From: Hydrogenophaga sp. IBVHS2
GTDB lineage: Bacteria; Pseudomonadota; Gammaproteobacteria; Burkholderiales; Burkholderiaceae_C
Length of the DNA: 64,000 nucleotides
NCBI RefSeq assembly: GCF_002127215.1
Contig: NZ_NFUT01000005.1
Span: 62,001 to 126,000, forward strand
Reading direction: 5' to 3'
The stretch's first letter is position 1, and every line of letters starts with the position of its first letter. Position numbers and translations under genes: made by a program. Under the pieces are notes generated by a model. That model was not told where the DNA came from. It saw nothing but the letters and a program-made list of their open reading frames with translations, and ran no database searches. Of this stretch, positions 45,300 to 55,093 are shown one piece after another.

Positions 45300-46721
45300 T
45301 CAGGAAAAGATCTTCCCGGGGTTGAGGATGTTGTCCGGGTCGAGCGCCCGCTTGAGGGTGCGCATCATGTCGACCGCACCCGCGCCCGCCTCGTCCAGCA
45401 GGAAGCCCATCTTGTGCAGCCCCACCCCGTGCTCGCCGGTGCAGGTGCCCTCCAGCGCCAGGGCGCGGGTCACCAGCTTCACGTTCAGGTCTTCCGCCAC
45501 CCGGCGCTCCTCGGCATTGTCGGGGTCGATCAGGTAGCCGAAGTGGAAGTTGCCGTCGCCCACATGGCCCACCAGGAAGTAGGGCAGGCCGCTGGCGTCG
45601 GCCTCGGCCACGGAGTCGAGCAGGCAGTCGGCCAGCCTGCTGATTGGCACGCAGGTGTCGGTGCTCACCGCACGGCAGCCCGGCTTGCTCTGGATGGCCG
45701 CAAAGTAGGCGTTGTGCCGCGCGGTCCACAGGCGGGTGCGTTCCTCGGGCGTGGTGGCCCACTCAAACGCGTTGCCGCCGTGGTCGGCGGCGATCTCCTG
45801 CACCGTCTCGGCCTGCTCCTTCACGCTGGCCGGCGAGCCGTGGAATTCCATCAGCAGCATGTGTTCCTCGCGCAGGCCGAGCTTGCTGTGGGCATTGACC
45901 ATGCGCACCGTGCCGGCGTCGATGAGCTCGCAGCGCGCGATCGGCACACCGAGCTGGATGACCTGGATCACCGTGTGCACCGCTGCGGCGATGCTGGGGA
46001 AGGAACACACAGCCGCCGAGATGGCTTCGGGCAGCGGGTAGAGCTTGAGGCTGATCTCGGTGATCACGCCCAGGGTGCCTTCGCTGCCCACCATCAGGCG
46101 GGTCAGGTCGTAGCCGGCGCTGCTCTTCTTGGCGCGGGTGCCGGTGCGGATGACCTCGCCGCGCGCGGTCACCACCTCGAGCGCCAGCACGTTCTCGCGC
46201 ATGGTGCCGTAGCGCACGGCGTTGGTGCCGCTGGCTCGGGTGGCGGTCATGCCGCCGATGGAGGCGTCGGCCCCGGGGTCGATGGGGAAGAACAGGCCCT
46301 CGCCCTTCACCGCCTCGTTGACCGCCTTGCGGGTCACGCCGGGCTGCACCGTCACGGTCAGGTCTTCGGCGTTGATGGACAGCACGCGGTTCATGCGGCC
46401 CAGGTCGATGCTGATGCCGCCCTGCACCGCCAGCAGATGACCCTCCAGCGATGAGCCCACGCCGAAGGGAATCACCGGCACCCGGTGCTGCGCGCACAGA
46501 GCCACGGCATCGGCCACGTCCTGGGTGCTCCCGGCGAACACCACGGCCGCCGGCGGCGGCACGCTGAACACCGACTCGTCGCGCCCGTGCTGCTCACGCA
46601 CGGCCAGCGCGGTGGAGCACTGCGCGCCGAAGCGCTGCTGCAGCGCGGCCAGAAAGGCCTCGGGGATCGGGCGTTGATCCACCTGGGGCAGCAGGTGCTG
46701 GATGTCGGCGGGGGCGTTCAT
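45300..46721 (-). CDS. FAD-binding oxidase, D-lactate/2-hydroxyacid dehydrogenase type
   Basis: A 473-residue VAO/GlcD-family flavoprotein. The FAD domain has PVIPFGVGSSLEGHL and DPGADASIGGMTATRASGTN, and the C-terminal signature is GEHGVGLHKMGFL. It is closest to D-lactate dehydrogenase (cytochrome) or D-2-hydroxyglutarate dehydrogenase, which pass electrons to the respiratory chain; the exact 2-hydroxyacid cannot be told. Start at 46721 gives MNAPADIQHLL. It is transcribed alone, divergent from the adenosyltransferase gene. Confidence 0.88.
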   Translation of the reverse strand: MNAPADIQHLLPQVDQRPIPEAFLAALQQRFGAQCSTALAVREQHGRDESVFSVPPPAAVVFAGSTQDVADAVALCAQHRVPVIPFGVGSSLEGHLLAVQGGISIDLGRMNRVLSINAEDLTVTVQPGVTRKAVNEAVKGEGLFFPIDPGADASIGGMTATRASGTNAVRYGTMRENVLALEVVTARGEVIRTGTRAKKSSAGYDLTRLMVGSEGTLGVITEISLKLYPLPEAISAAVCSFPSIAAAVHTVIQVIQLGVPIARCELIDAGTVRMVNAHSKLGLREEHMLLMEFHGSPASVKEQAETVQEIAADHGGNAFEWATTPEERTRLWTARHNAYFAAIQSKPGCRAVSTDTCVPISRLADCLLDSVAEADASGLPYFLVGHVGDGNFHFGYLIDPDNAEERRVAEDLNVKLVTRALALEGTCTGEHGVGLHKMGFLLDEAGAGAVDMMRTLKRALDPDNILNPGKIFS

Positions 46722-46789
46722 GGGCGGTCTCCGGGGTCGGTTGTCCGGCCAGTTTAGCGGGGGAACCCGGGCCGATGGGCGACGGACGG

Positions 46790-46807
46790 TTGTCAGATCA
46801 TCGACAA
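46790..46807. promoter_or_regulatory. Inverted repeat TTGTC-N8-GACAA
   Basis: Five-base perfect arms in the divergent gap between the FAD oxidase and adenosyltransferase genes. GACAAT (46803-46808) could also be a -10 hexamer for the rightward gene. Regulatory role is speculative. Confidence 0.25.
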
Positions 46808-46863
46808 TCCGCCGACCGACTTCCATGCGCCGGCCCCGTCGGCGCCCACCGCAAAGGAACCCC

Positions 46864-47430
46864 ATGGGCAACCGACTCACCCAGATCGCCACCCGCACCG
46901 GCGACGCCGGCACCACCGGCCTGGGCGACAACTCCCGCGTCTCCAAGAACAGCCTGCGCGTGCACGCCATGGGCGACGTGGACGAACTCAACAGCCAGAT
47001 CGGCGTGCTGCTCTGCGAGGACATGCCCGCCGATGTGCGAGCCGTGCTGGTGGAGATCCAGCACCAGCTCTTCAACCTGGGCGGCGAGCTGTCCATCCCC
47101 GGTTTCGAACTGCTCAAGCCCGAGGCGGTGGCCGCACTCGACGAAGCCCTGGAGCGCTACAACGCCCAGCTGCCGCGTCTGCAGGAATTCATCCTGCCGG
47201 CCGGCTCGCGTGCCGCCAGCCTGGCGCATGTGTGCCGCACCGTGGCCCGCCGCGCCGAGCGTGCCGTGGTGGCGCTGGGCAACGAGGAAGCCATCAAGGA
47301 TGCGCCGCGCCAGTACCTCAATCGACTCTCCGATCTGATGTTCGTGCTGGCCCGGGTGCTCAACCGCATGAACGGCGGCGACGACGTCTACTGGAAGAGC
47401 GAGCGCATGGCGCAGGGCGGGGCGGCATGA
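46864..47430 (+). CDS. Cob(I)yrinic acid a,c-diamide adenosyltransferase, PduO type
   Basis: A 188-residue PduO/PF01923 enzyme that transfers adenosyl from ATP to cob(I)alamin, giving coenzyme B12. The ATP site is IATRTGDAGTTGLGDNSRVSK near the N-terminus, with a conserved Arg-rich helix (CRTVARRAERAVVAL). No cobalamin riboswitch is visible upstream. AAGGAA lies before the ATG. The following gene overlaps as ATGA. Confidence 0.93.
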   Translation: MGNRLTQIATRTGDAGTTGLGDNSRVSKNSLRVHAMGDVDELNSQIGVLLCEDMPADVRAVLVEIQHQLFNLGGELSIPGFELLKPEAVAALDEALERYNAQLPRLQEFILPAGSRAASLAHVCRTVARRAERAVVALGNEEAIKDAPRQYLNRLSDLMFVLARVLNRMNGGDDVYWKSERMAQGGAA

Positions 47431-47768
47431 AGGCGCTGGCTGCCGCCGCACTGGCACTGGCCTGCACCGCCGGTGCCGTGACGACCGCCCACGCCGCCCT
47501 GCGGCAGGTGCAGCTGGTCTGCGATGCGGTCTACATGCCGGCCCGCACCAGCTGGAACCGGGTGGTGGACATCGGTTACGACGACAAGCGCGTACGCAGC
47601 GTGAGCATCGATGGTGTGCCGGTCTACACCTTTGCCATCGCGCAGACGGTGATCATGACGGCGCTGGACAACGAGCGCATCCAGATCGACACCGCCAGCC
47701 AGACCTGGACCAGCGACTTCCGCGGTCAGGCCACGGGCCAGGGCCGCTGCGAGCGCGCCACGCCCTGA
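47427..47768 (+). CDS. Hypothetical secreted protein
   Basis: A 113-residue protein with a clear signal peptide (MKALAAAALALACTAGAVTT, cleaved after AHA). The mature part of about 90 residues has two Cys (QLVCDAVYM and GRCERATP) that could form one disulphide. The family is not recognised. ATGA overlap with the adenosyltransferase gene shows coupled expression, which is odd for a periplasmic product beside a cytoplasmic enzyme. It ends 10 bp from the convergent pilU. Confidence 0.75.
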   Translation: MKALAAAALALACTAGAVTTAHAALRQVQLVCDAVYMPARTSWNRVVDIGYDDKRVRSVSIDGVPVYTFAIAQTVIMTALDNERIQIDTASQTWTSDFRGQATGQGRCERATP

Positions 47769-47778
47769 GGACCTCGCC

Positions 47779-48903
47779 TCAGCGCTGGATGCCCAGGCCC
47801 GAGGTGTCGGGCCGGTGCCCGGTGTGCAGCCGGATGCGCAAGGACACGTCGGTGCGCGAGTCGGCGTAGTCGATGGCCTGCTCGGCCGTGATCTCGCCGC
47901 GCAGGTACAGGTCGTAGAGCGACTGGTCGAAGGTCATCATGCCCAGCTCGTTGCTCTTGGCAATGGCGTCCTTGATGTCGTCGGTCTGGCCCTTCTGGAT
48001 CAGCTCCGAGATGTAGGGCGAGAGCAGCATCACCTCCACCGCCGGCACCAGCTGGCCGGCGCTGTTGCGCAGCAGGCGCTGGCCCACCACGCCCTTGAGG
48101 TTGAGCGACAGGTCCATCAGCACCTGACGGTGCGCCGCCTCGGGGAAGAAGTTGAGGATGCGCTGGATGGCCTGGTTGGTGTTGTTGGCATGCAGGGTGG
48201 ACAGGCACAGGTGGCCGGTCTCCGCATAGGCCATGGCGTGCTGCATGGTCTCGCGGTCGCGGATCTCGCCGATCATGATCACGTCGGGTGCCTCGCGCAT
48301 GGCATGGCGCAGGGCCTCGTCGAACGAGCGGGTGTCCAGACCGACTTCGCGCTGGTCGACGATGGCCACGCCATGGCTGTGCTCGAACTCCATCGGGTCT
48401 TCCACCGTCAGGATGTGCCCGCCCACCGTGCGGTTGCGGTGGTCGATCATGGCCGCCAGCGTGGTGCTCTTGCCCGAGCCCGCGGCGCCCACCATCAGCA
48501 CCAGACCGCGCTTGAGCTGGCACAGCTGCTTGAGCACCGGCGGCAGCTTGAGGCTGTCGATCGAGGGAATGCGGGCATTGATGTGCCGCACCACCACCGC
48601 CACCTCGCCGCGCTGCCGGTACACGTTCACCCGGAAGCGGCCCAGGCCGGGCAGGGCGATGGCGAAGTCGCACTCCAGCGTGGCCTCGAACGACTTGATC
48701 TGCGACTCGCGCATGATCGAGTAGGCCAGGGCCTGGGTCTGGCTGCCGTCCAGCGCCGGCTCGTCGAGGCGGCGCAGGGTGCCCTGCACCTTGATGCCGG
48801 CCGGTGTGCCGCTGGAGAGGAACAGGTCCGAAGCCCCGTGCTGCACCATCACCGCCAGGTAGCGGCTCAGGTCGTCGTTCTGTCCGTGGGTGCGTTCGAG
48901 CAT
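47779..48903 (-). CDS. pilU: Type IV pilus ATPase, PilT/PilU family
   Basis: A 374-residue secretion-type ATPase: Walker A GAAGSGKST at 139-147, Asp box LTVEDPMEFEH, Walker B VIMIGEIRD and the His box HLCLSTLHANN. The length and C-terminal extension (SLRIRLHTGHRPDTSGLGI) fit PilU rather than PilT. PilU assists PilT in pilus retraction. pilT is usually adjacent but is absent here; the upstream neighbour is a permease. Confidence 0.9.
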   Translation of the reverse strand: MLERTHGQNDDLSRYLAVMVQHGASDLFLSSGTPAGIKVQGTLRRLDEPALDGSQTQALAYSIMRESQIKSFEATLECDFAIALPGLGRFRVNVYRQRGEVAVVVRHINARIPSIDSLKLPPVLKQLCQLKRGLVLMVGAAGSGKSTTLAAMIDHRNRTVGGHILTVEDPMEFEHSHGVAIVDQREVGLDTRSFDEALRHAMREAPDVIMIGEIRDRETMQHAMAYAETGHLCLSTLHANNTNQAIQRILNFFPEAAHRQVLMDLSLNLKGVVGQRLLRNSAGQLVPAVEVMLLSPYISELIQKGQTDDIKDAIAKSNELGMMTFDQSLYDLYLRGEITAEQAIDYADSRTDVSLRIRLHTGHRPDTSGLGIQR

Positions 48904-48916
48904 GGGGCGGGTGTCC

Positions 48917-50203
48917 TCAGGAGCGGCGGCCGAGCAGGGCGTACAGCAGGATGGCGCCGAAGGTGGCGGTGCCGATGCCGCCGAGGGCAAAGGCGCCGAA
49001 CTTCAGGGTGTAGTCACCGGTGCCCAGGATGAGCGTGACGGCGGCCACGATCAGGTTCCGGTTGTCGCTGAAGTCGACCTTGTTGTCCACCCAGATCTTG
49101 GCGCCGGCCACCGCGATCAGGCCGAACACCACGATCGACACGCCGCCCATGACCGGCAGCGGTATGGCCTGGATGAGCGCGCCGAACTTCGGGCTGAAGC
49201 CCAGCACGATGGCCATGATGCCGGCGATCAGGAAGATGGCGGTCGAGTAGATCTTGGTCGCGGCCATCACGCCGATGTTCTCGGCGTAGGTGGTCACGCC
49301 GGTGCCACCGGCGCTGCCGGCCACCATGGTGGCCACGCCATCGCCCATGAAGGCACGGCCCATGTAGCGGTCCAGGTCCTTGCCGGTCATGGCGGTCACG
49401 GCCTTGATGTGGCCCAGGTTCTCGGCCACCAGGATGATGGCCACCGGGGCGATCAGCAGCATGGCGTTGGCGCTGAACACCGGGGCGCTGAAGTTGGGCA
49501 GGCCGATCCAGGCCGCGTTGGCAATGCCCGAGAGGTCCATGGGCTTGCCCATGCCGAAGCCGTTGGCCAGCACCGCGTAGATCACGCTGGCCACGATCAG
49601 GCCCACCAGGATCAGCAGGCGCTGCACCATGCCGCGGGTGAACACCGCCACCATGCCCACCGCCACGAAGGTCACGGCCTGCATCCAGGCATCGAACGCG
49701 GTCGGTGCCATGTTCTTGATCGGGATGCCGGCCAGGTTCAGGCCGATCACCGCCACCACCGAGCCGGTCACCACCGGCGGCATGAAGCGTTCGATCCAGC
49801 CGGTGCCCACCGCCTGCACGATGGCGCCGATGATGAAGTACAGCAGGCCGCAGGCGATGATGCCGCCCAGTGCCACGCCGATGTTGGCGTTCGGGCCCGG
49901 ACCGGCGTAGCCGCTGGCCGCGATCACCACGCCGATGAAGGCGAACGACGAGCCCAGGTAGCTCGGCACCTGGCCACCGGTCATGAAGAAGAAGATGAGC
50001 GTGCCGATGCCGCTCATGAGGATGGCCACGTTCGGGTCGAAGCCCATCAGGATGGGCGCCAGCACCGTGGCGCCGAACATGGCGATCAGGTGCTGCACCC
50101 CCATCACCGTGGTCTGCCCCCAGGGCAGACGTTCGTCCGGCCCGATCACCCCGCCTTGTGCCAGCACCTCGGTGCCTTTTTCACGCCAGTCCAGCATGCC
50201 CAT
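48917..50203 (-). CDS. Nucleobase:cation symporter-2 (uracil permease type)
   Basis: A 428-residue transporter of the NAT/NCS2 family with about 14 membrane segments. VAENLGHIKAV and GTGVTTYAENIGVMAATKIY are diagnostic of the UraA/RutG/PyrP subgroup, which imports uracil or related pyrimidines with protons. It lies 13 bp upstream of pilU on the same strand, perhaps co-transcribed by chance. No pyrimidine gene is adjacent. Confidence 0.9.
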   Translation of the reverse strand: MGMLDWREKGTEVLAQGGVIGPDERLPWGQTTVMGVQHLIAMFGATVLAPILMGFDPNVAILMSGIGTLIFFFMTGGQVPSYLGSSFAFIGVVIAASGYAGPGPNANIGVALGGIIACGLLYFIIGAIVQAVGTGWIERFMPPVVTGSVVAVIGLNLAGIPIKNMAPTAFDAWMQAVTFVAVGMVAVFTRGMVQRLLILVGLIVASVIYAVLANGFGMGKPMDLSGIANAAWIGLPNFSAPVFSANAMLLIAPVAIILVAENLGHIKAVTAMTGKDLDRYMGRAFMGDGVATMVAGSAGGTGVTTYAENIGVMAATKIYSTAIFLIAGIMAIVLGFSPKFGALIQAIPLPVMGGVSIVVFGLIAVAGAKIWVDNKVDFSDNRNLIVAAVTLILGTGDYTLKFGAFALGGIGTATFGAILLYALLGRRS

Positions 50204-50316
50204 GCGTCACTCCTCCGTGGTTGGAAAAAAATACCCCGCGATCGTATTCGCAAACCCTGTGCCAGCCGGGGGCGCACCGGTCTGGCGCCCGCTGTCCCGC
50301 AGGGGCCAACCGGCCG

Positions 50317-50346
50317 TTGCCGGGTGCCCCGGGGGGTTTTCATAAT
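50317..50346 (+). promoter_or_regulatory. Predicted leaderless promoter of the acetoacetyl-CoA synthetase gene
   Basis: TTGCCG at 50317-50322, 18-bp spacer, CATAAT at 50341-50346. The ATG follows 6 bp later, so the expected start of transcription falls on or next to it. No ribosome site is present. Confidence 0.6.
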
Positions 50347-50352
50347 GGACCG

Positions 50353-52446
50353 ATGAGCACCGCCCCCTACATTCCCCAGATCCGCCGCTACCAGCAATGG
50401 CTGGGCGAGCACCGCGGTCTGCATTTCGCCGACTACGACGCCCTGTGGCGCTGGTCGGTGAGCGACATCGAGGCCTTCTGGCAGAGCATCCGCGACTACT
50501 TCGACCTGCGGTCGCCCACGCCGCATTCGGCGGTGCTGGAGCGCAACGTGATGCCCGGCGCGCGCTGGTTCCCCGGCGCTCAGGCCAACTATGTGCACCA
50601 GGTGTTCCGGCATGTGGACGCCGCACACGCCGCCGGCTTCCCGGCGGTGATCAGCCGCAACGAGAAGGGGATCCACCGCGAGCTGTCCTGGCCCGAGCTG
50701 CGCCGCCAGGTGGCCGCCCTGGCCCTGCACCTCCAGGCCCAGGGCGTGCGACCCGGGGACCGGGTGGCGGCCTACCTGCCCAACACCCCCGAGACCATGG
50801 TGGCCTTCCTGGCGGTGGTGGCCATCGGCGGGGTGTGGAGCATCTGCGCCCCGGACATGGGCACCCATGCCGTGCTCGACCGGTTCCGCCAGATCGACCC
50901 GGTGGTGCTGATCGCCTGCGACGGCGTCACCTACGGCGGCCGCGACCACGACCGCCTGGGCGTGGTGGCCGAGCTGCGCGACGCCTTGCCCACGGTGCGC
51001 CATGTGGTGCTGCACACCAACCTGGCCGACAGCCTGGGCCAGCCGCAGGCGCGGGAGCGCGCGCTGGAGCAGCTGGCGCCGTGCGCCGATCTCCGGCTGG
51101 TCACGGCCCGGGCCGATCCGCCGACCGTGGCCTTCCAGCCGCTCTGGCTGCCCTTCGACCACCCGCTGTGGATCGTGTATTCCAGCGGCACCACCGGCCT
51201 GCCCAAGCCCATCGTGCACGGGCACGGCGGCACCGTGCTGGTGAGCATGGCGCTCAAGGTGCTGCACAACGACATCGGCTGCAGCTACGACCCCAACTCC
51301 TGGGGCGAGCGCTACCACTGGTACAGCTCCACCGGCTGGGTGATGTGGAACGCCCAGGTGGGTGGCCTGCTGGGCGGCACCACCTGCGTCATCTACGACG
51401 GCAACCCCGGTGGCTCCAGGGAGCGCCCCGACTGGACCGTGCTCTGGCGCTTCGCCGCCGAGACCGGCGTCACCTTCTTCGGCGCCGGCGCCGCCTTCTA
51501 TGCCAACTGCATGAAGGCCGGCGTGGACATCGCCGCCTGCGGCGACCTCCGCCCCGTCCGCGCCCTGGGCAGCACCGGCTCGCCCCTGTCCGAAGACGTG
51601 CAGCGCTGGGGCACCGGGCAGTTCCATCGCGTGGCGGCGGAGCGTGGGGGCGACATCTGGTGGTGCAACATCTCGGGCGGTACTGACTTTGCCGGCGCCT
51701 TCATCGGCGGTCATCGCGATCTGCCCCAGACCCCTGGCCGCATGCAGTGCCGCCTGATGGGCTGCGCCGTGGAAGCCTGGGACGAGCACGGCCGGCCGGT
51801 GACCGATGCCGTGGGCGAACTGGTGTGCACCCAGCCGATTCCGTCCATGCCGCTGTACTTCGTGGGCGATGTGGGGCACAAGCGGCTGCTCGGCAGCTAC
51901 TTCGACATGTACCCGCCCGGCCATGGCCGGCACCCCGGTGGCGGTGACCTCGGCCCCGAGGCCGGCGCGGTCTGGCGGCACGGCGACTGGCTGCGCATCC
52001 ACCCGGACGGGTCGTGCGTCATCTACGGCCGCTCGGACGCCACCATCAACCGCCACGGCCTGCGCATGGGCACCAGCGAGCTTTACAGCGCGGTCGAGGC
52101 CCTGCCCGAGGTGCTCGACTCGATGGTGGTCGACCTGGAATACCTGGGCCGCGAGAGCTGGATGCCGCTCTTCGTGGTGCTGCGCGAGGGCCAGGCGCTG
52201 GACGAGGCGCTGACCGGCCGCATCCAGGCGGCCATCCGCACCGCACTGTCCCCGCGCTTCGTGCCCGACGCCATCTACCAGGTCGCCGAGATCCCGCGCA
52301 CCTTGTCCGGCAAGAAGCAGGAGCTGCCGATCAAGAAGCTGCTGCTGGGCCAGCCCTTGGAGAAGGTGATCAACCGCGAGGCCATGGCCAACCCGGGCTG
52401 CCTGGACTGGTACGTGCAGCTGGCGGCGCAGCGGGCCGGGGCCTGA
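50353..52446 (+). CDS. Acetoacetate-CoA ligase
   Basis: A 697-residue AMP-forming acyl-CoA synthetase. The ANL motif [11 protein letters not shown] is at 276-286, and the acyl-adenylate Lys region is [14 protein letters not shown] near the C-terminus. The N-terminal ACAS-like segment ([18 protein letters not shown]) and length fit acetoacetyl-CoA synthetase, which activates acetoacetate with ATP. A Bug-type binding protein gene follows after 116 bp, but the two are not obviously linked. Confidence 0.9.
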   Translation: MSTAPYIPQIRRYQQWLGEHRGLHFADYDALWRWSVSDIEAFWQSIRDYFDLRSPTPHSAVLERNVMPGARWFPGAQANYVHQVFRHVDAAHAAGFPAVISRNEKGIHRELSWPELRRQVAALALHLQAQGVRPGDRVAAYLPNTPETMVAFLAVVAIGGVWSICAPDMGTHAVLDRFRQIDPVVLIACDGVTYGGRDHDRLGVVAELRDALPTVRHVVLHTNLADSLGQPQARERALEQLAPCADLRLVTARADPPTVAFQPLWLPFDHPLWIVYSSGTTGLPKPIVHGHGGTVLVSMALKVLHNDIGCSYDPNSWGERYHWYSSTGWVMWNAQVGGLLGGTTCVIYDGNPGGSRERPDWTVLWRFAAETGVTFFGAGAAFYANCMKAGVDIAACGDLRPVRALGSTGSPLSEDVQRWGTGQFHRVAAERGGDIWWCNISGGTDFAGAFIGGHRDLPQTPGRMQCRLMGCAVEAWDEHGRPVTDAVGELVCTQPIPSMPLYFVGDVGHKRLLGSYFDMYPPGHGRHPGGGDLGPEAGAVWRHGDWLRIHPDGSCVIYGRSDATINRHGLRMGTSELYSAVEALPEVLDSMVVDLEYLGRESWMPLFVVLREGQALDEALTGRIQAAIRTALSPRFVPDAIYQVAEIPRTLSGKKQELPIKKLLLGQPLEKVINREAMANPGCLDWYVQLAAQRAGA

Positions 52447-52562
52447 GGCGCGTCCCGCAAGCGACGCCGGCAGGGGTGAACCCTCGGGCCAACCCGGTGG
52501 GCGGCCCGGCCGGCATGCGGTAATTTGCCGGGTCACCACAACCCCACCCCCGGAGACCCGCC

Positions 52563-53546
52563 ATGACCCACCCGAACCCGAACCGCCGCCAGGCCCTGTC
52601 CCTGGCCGCCGGCGGTGCCGCCCTGCTGGCCGCGCCCTCGCTGTTCGCGCAGGACAAGTTCCCTTCGCGCCCCATCACGCTCATCGCCCCCTGGCCGGCC
52701 GGCGGCAGCAGCGACGCCATCATGCGGGCCTTCGGCCAGAGCGCCAGCAAGATCCTGGGCGTGCCGGTGGTGATCGAGAACAAGCCCGGCGTGGGCGGCA
52801 CCCTGGGCGCCAGCGCCATGATGCAGGCCAAGCCGGACGGCTACACCATCACGCAGCTGCCGCTGGGCATCTACCGCCTGCCCCACATGCAGAACATGCC
52901 GTTCAACCCGGTGACCGACATCACCCACATCGTCTGCCTCACCGGCTACACCTTCGGCATTGCCTGCACCGCCGACGCGCCGTTCAAGAACCTCAAGGAG
53001 ATGGTGGCCTATGCCAAGGCCAACCCGGGCAAGCTGGAGTACGGCCACACCGGCACCGGCACCACGCCGCACCTGGCCATCGAGGAGTTCTCGGAGAAGG
53101 CCGGCATCAAGCTCAACCCGATCCCGTTCAAGGGTTCGGCCGAGATCATGCAGGCCATCCTCGGGGGGCACATCCGCGTCATGAGCGGCACCACCGAATT
53201 CGCGCCGCATGTGCAGAGCGGCAAGCTGCGCCTGCTGGCCACGCTGGGCAGCCAGCGCAACAAGGCCTTCCCCGATGTGCCCACGGTCAAGGAAAGCGGC
53301 TGGGACACCATCACCGAATCGCCGTTCGGCATTGGCGGCCCGAAGAACATGGACCCGGCCGTGGTCAAGGTGCTGCACGACGCCTTCAAGGCCACGCTGG
53401 ACGACCCCGAGGTCAAGGCGGCGCTGGACAAGTTCTTCCAGCCCACCATCTACATGAACACCGCCGACTACACGGCCTATGCGCAGCGCACGTTCGCGGC
53501 CGAGAAGGCCACCATCGAACGCCTGGGCCTCGCGAAGAAGAGCTGA
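52563..53546 (+). CDS. Tripartite tricarboxylate transporter substrate-binding protein (TctC/Bug family)
   Basis: A 327-residue periplasmic binding protein. NRRQALSLAAGGAALLAAP is a twin-Arg-like or Sec signal cleaved near LFAQD. FPSRPITLIAPWPAGGSSD is the Bug family start, and IENKPGVGGTLGA follows. It binds carboxylates or similar ligands. The TctA/TctB membrane genes are not nearby, as is common for the many orphan Bug proteins of Burkholderiales. Confidence 0.94.
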   Translation: MTHPNPNRRQALSLAAGGAALLAAPSLFAQDKFPSRPITLIAPWPAGGSSDAIMRAFGQSASKILGVPVVIENKPGVGGTLGASAMMQAKPDGYTITQLPLGIYRLPHMQNMPFNPVTDITHIVCLTGYTFGIACTADAPFKNLKEMVAYAKANPGKLEYGHTGTGTTPHLAIEEFSEKAGIKLNPIPFKGSAEIMQAILGGHIRVMSGTTEFAPHVQSGKLRLLATLGSQRNKAFPDVPTVKESGWDTITESPFGIGGPKNMDPAVVKVLHDAFKATLDDPEVKAALDKFFQPTIYMNTADYTAYAQRTFAAEKATIERLGLAKKS

Positions 53547-53558
53547 CCCCCGGCGGGG

Positions 53559-54461
53559 CTAGCGCCTGCTGACCAGCACGATGCCGGTGGCCACGCCCAG
53601 CAGGGCGACCACCAGCTGCCAGGTCAGCGGCTCGCCCAGCAGCGCCACACCGAACACCAGGGCGAACACCGGCGTGAGGAAGGTGAAGGTGCTCATCTGG
53701 GTGGCCGGGTAGTGGCGCAGCATCCACATCCAGGTGAGGTAGCTGGCAAAGGCCCCCACGGCGGTCTGCAGGCCGATGGAAGTCCAGGCGGCGGCCGAGT
53801 AATCGAACCGCCAGGTCTCGTTGAGCGACAGCGAGATCAGCGGCGCCACCAGCGCGGTGACACCCACCTGGAAGAACAGCGTCTTTTCGGCACTCGCCGT
53901 GGCCAGTTTCGTGGCCCGCAGGGTCAGCGTGGTCAGGCCCCACAGCATGCCGGCGGCCAGGCCCAGGGCGTCGCCCTGCCAGATGCCGTGGCCCGTCGGT
54001 GCGTGGGTGAAGCCCTCGCTGAAGGCCAGCGCCACGGCGGCAAACGCGATTGTCAGCCCCACCCACTGGATGCGGCGCAGGGTCTCGGTGCGCACCACCC
54101 GGGGCAGCAGCAGGGCCACCACGAACGGGCTGGTGTAGAGGAACACGGTCAGCCGAGAGGCGCTGGTGTACTTCAGACCCAGGTAGATGGCGGCGAATTC
54201 ACCGGCGAACAGCAGGCCGGCCAGCAGCCCCGGCCCGAGCGTGCCGTCGCGCTCGAACAGGGCCACGCCGCGCGCGCGGCACCACAGCCACAGCAGCAGC
54301 GTGGCGCCCCAGAACCGGATGGTGGCTTGCCACAGCGGCGGCACTTCATCCACCGTGGTCTTGATCAGGATCTGCTGGAAACCCCAGAACGCACAGCACA
54401 CCACCAGCAGGCCGATGGCGAGCGAATCCAGATGGGTCTTGCGCTGGATGGGGCTGTTCAC
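53559..54461 (-). CDS. DMT superfamily (EamA) transporter
   Basis: A 300-residue membrane protein with ten predicted helices in two EamA repeats (about 12-145 and 155-290). The substrate is unknown. A GTG start is used (plus-strand cac at 54459-54461). It lies 13 bp past the flavin reductase gene on the same strand, so the two may form an operon. It is convergent with the Bug gene. Confidence 0.9.
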   Translation of the reverse strand: MNSPIQRKTHLDSLAIGLLVVCCAFWGFQQILIKTTVDEVPPLWQATIRFWGATLLLWLWCRARGVALFERDGTLGPGLLAGLLFAGEFAAIYLGLKYTSASRLTVFLYTSPFVVALLLPRVVRTETLRRIQWVGLTIAFAAVALAFSEGFTHAPTGHGIWQGDALGLAAGMLWGLTTLTLRATKLATASAEKTLFFQVGVTALVAPLISLSLNETWRFDYSAAAWTSIGLQTAVGAFASYLTWMWMLRHYPATQMSTFTFLTPVFALVFGVALLGEPLTWQLVVALLGVATGIVLVSRR

Positions 54462-54474
54462 GGTGTGGCAGGGC

Positions 54475-54990
54475 TCAGAGCGGGTGCTCGGTGTAGAAGC
54501 GCCCGCCGTGGAACAGCAGGGGCGAGACGTCGGGGTTGTGGCTGCAGCGCTCCACCTCGCCCACGAAGATCACATGGTCGCCTTCGGCGTACTGGCTGCG
54601 GTTGAAGCACTCGAAGGTGGCGGCCACGCCGGGCAGCAGCGGCACGCCGCTGACGCTGTCGGTGTGGTCGACCCCGGCCCAGCGGTCGGTGTGGCGCGCC
54701 GCAAAGCGTTCGGCCAGCGCCTGCTGGTCGGCCGCCAGCACATGGATGGCGTAATGCCGGCCGTTGGCCAGGGCGGCCATCGAGCCGGCCTGCTGGCTCA
54801 GGCTCCACAGCACCAGGGGCGGCTCCAGCGACACCGAGTTGAACGAGTTGGCCGTCAGCCCGACCAGGCTGCCGTCGGCGGCCCGTGCCGTGACGATGGT
54901 CACCCCGGTGGCGAACATGCCCAGGGCACTGCGGAACGCCCGGGTCGAGAAGTCGGGCGGCCGGGGGCCGGCGGCGGGGGAGGCTGACAT
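54475..54990 (-). CDS. Flavin reductase-like domain protein
   Basis: A 171-residue FMN-binding reductase. FRSALGMFATGVTIVTA and GLTANSFNSVSLEPPLVLW are hallmarks of the HpaC/flavin-reductase family, which supply reduced flavin to two-component monooxygenases. No monooxygenase is next to it. Divergent from an alpha/beta hydrolase gene 103 bp away. Confidence 0.92.
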   Translation of the reverse strand: MSASPAAGPRPPDFSTRAFRSALGMFATGVTIVTARAADGSLVGLTANSFNSVSLEPPLVLWSLSQQAGSMAALANGRHYAIHVLAADQQALAERFAARHTDRWAGVDHTDSVSGVPLLPGVAATFECFNRSQYAEGDHVIFVGEVERCSHNPDVSPLLFHGGRFYTEHPL

Positions 54991-55093
54991 GGTGGTGCGG
55001 TGAACCGTTCGGTGTGGGGTGGCGATTGTCGGCCATGCCGGTGTTCCGGCGCGTCGCCAGGGCTACCCGGATCGCGCCGATAAGATGCGCCGC

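Noticed and set aside
46722-46863. Cobalamin riboswitch before the adenosyltransferase gene
   Set aside because: The gap is too short (142 bp) and no B12-box-like sequence is visible.
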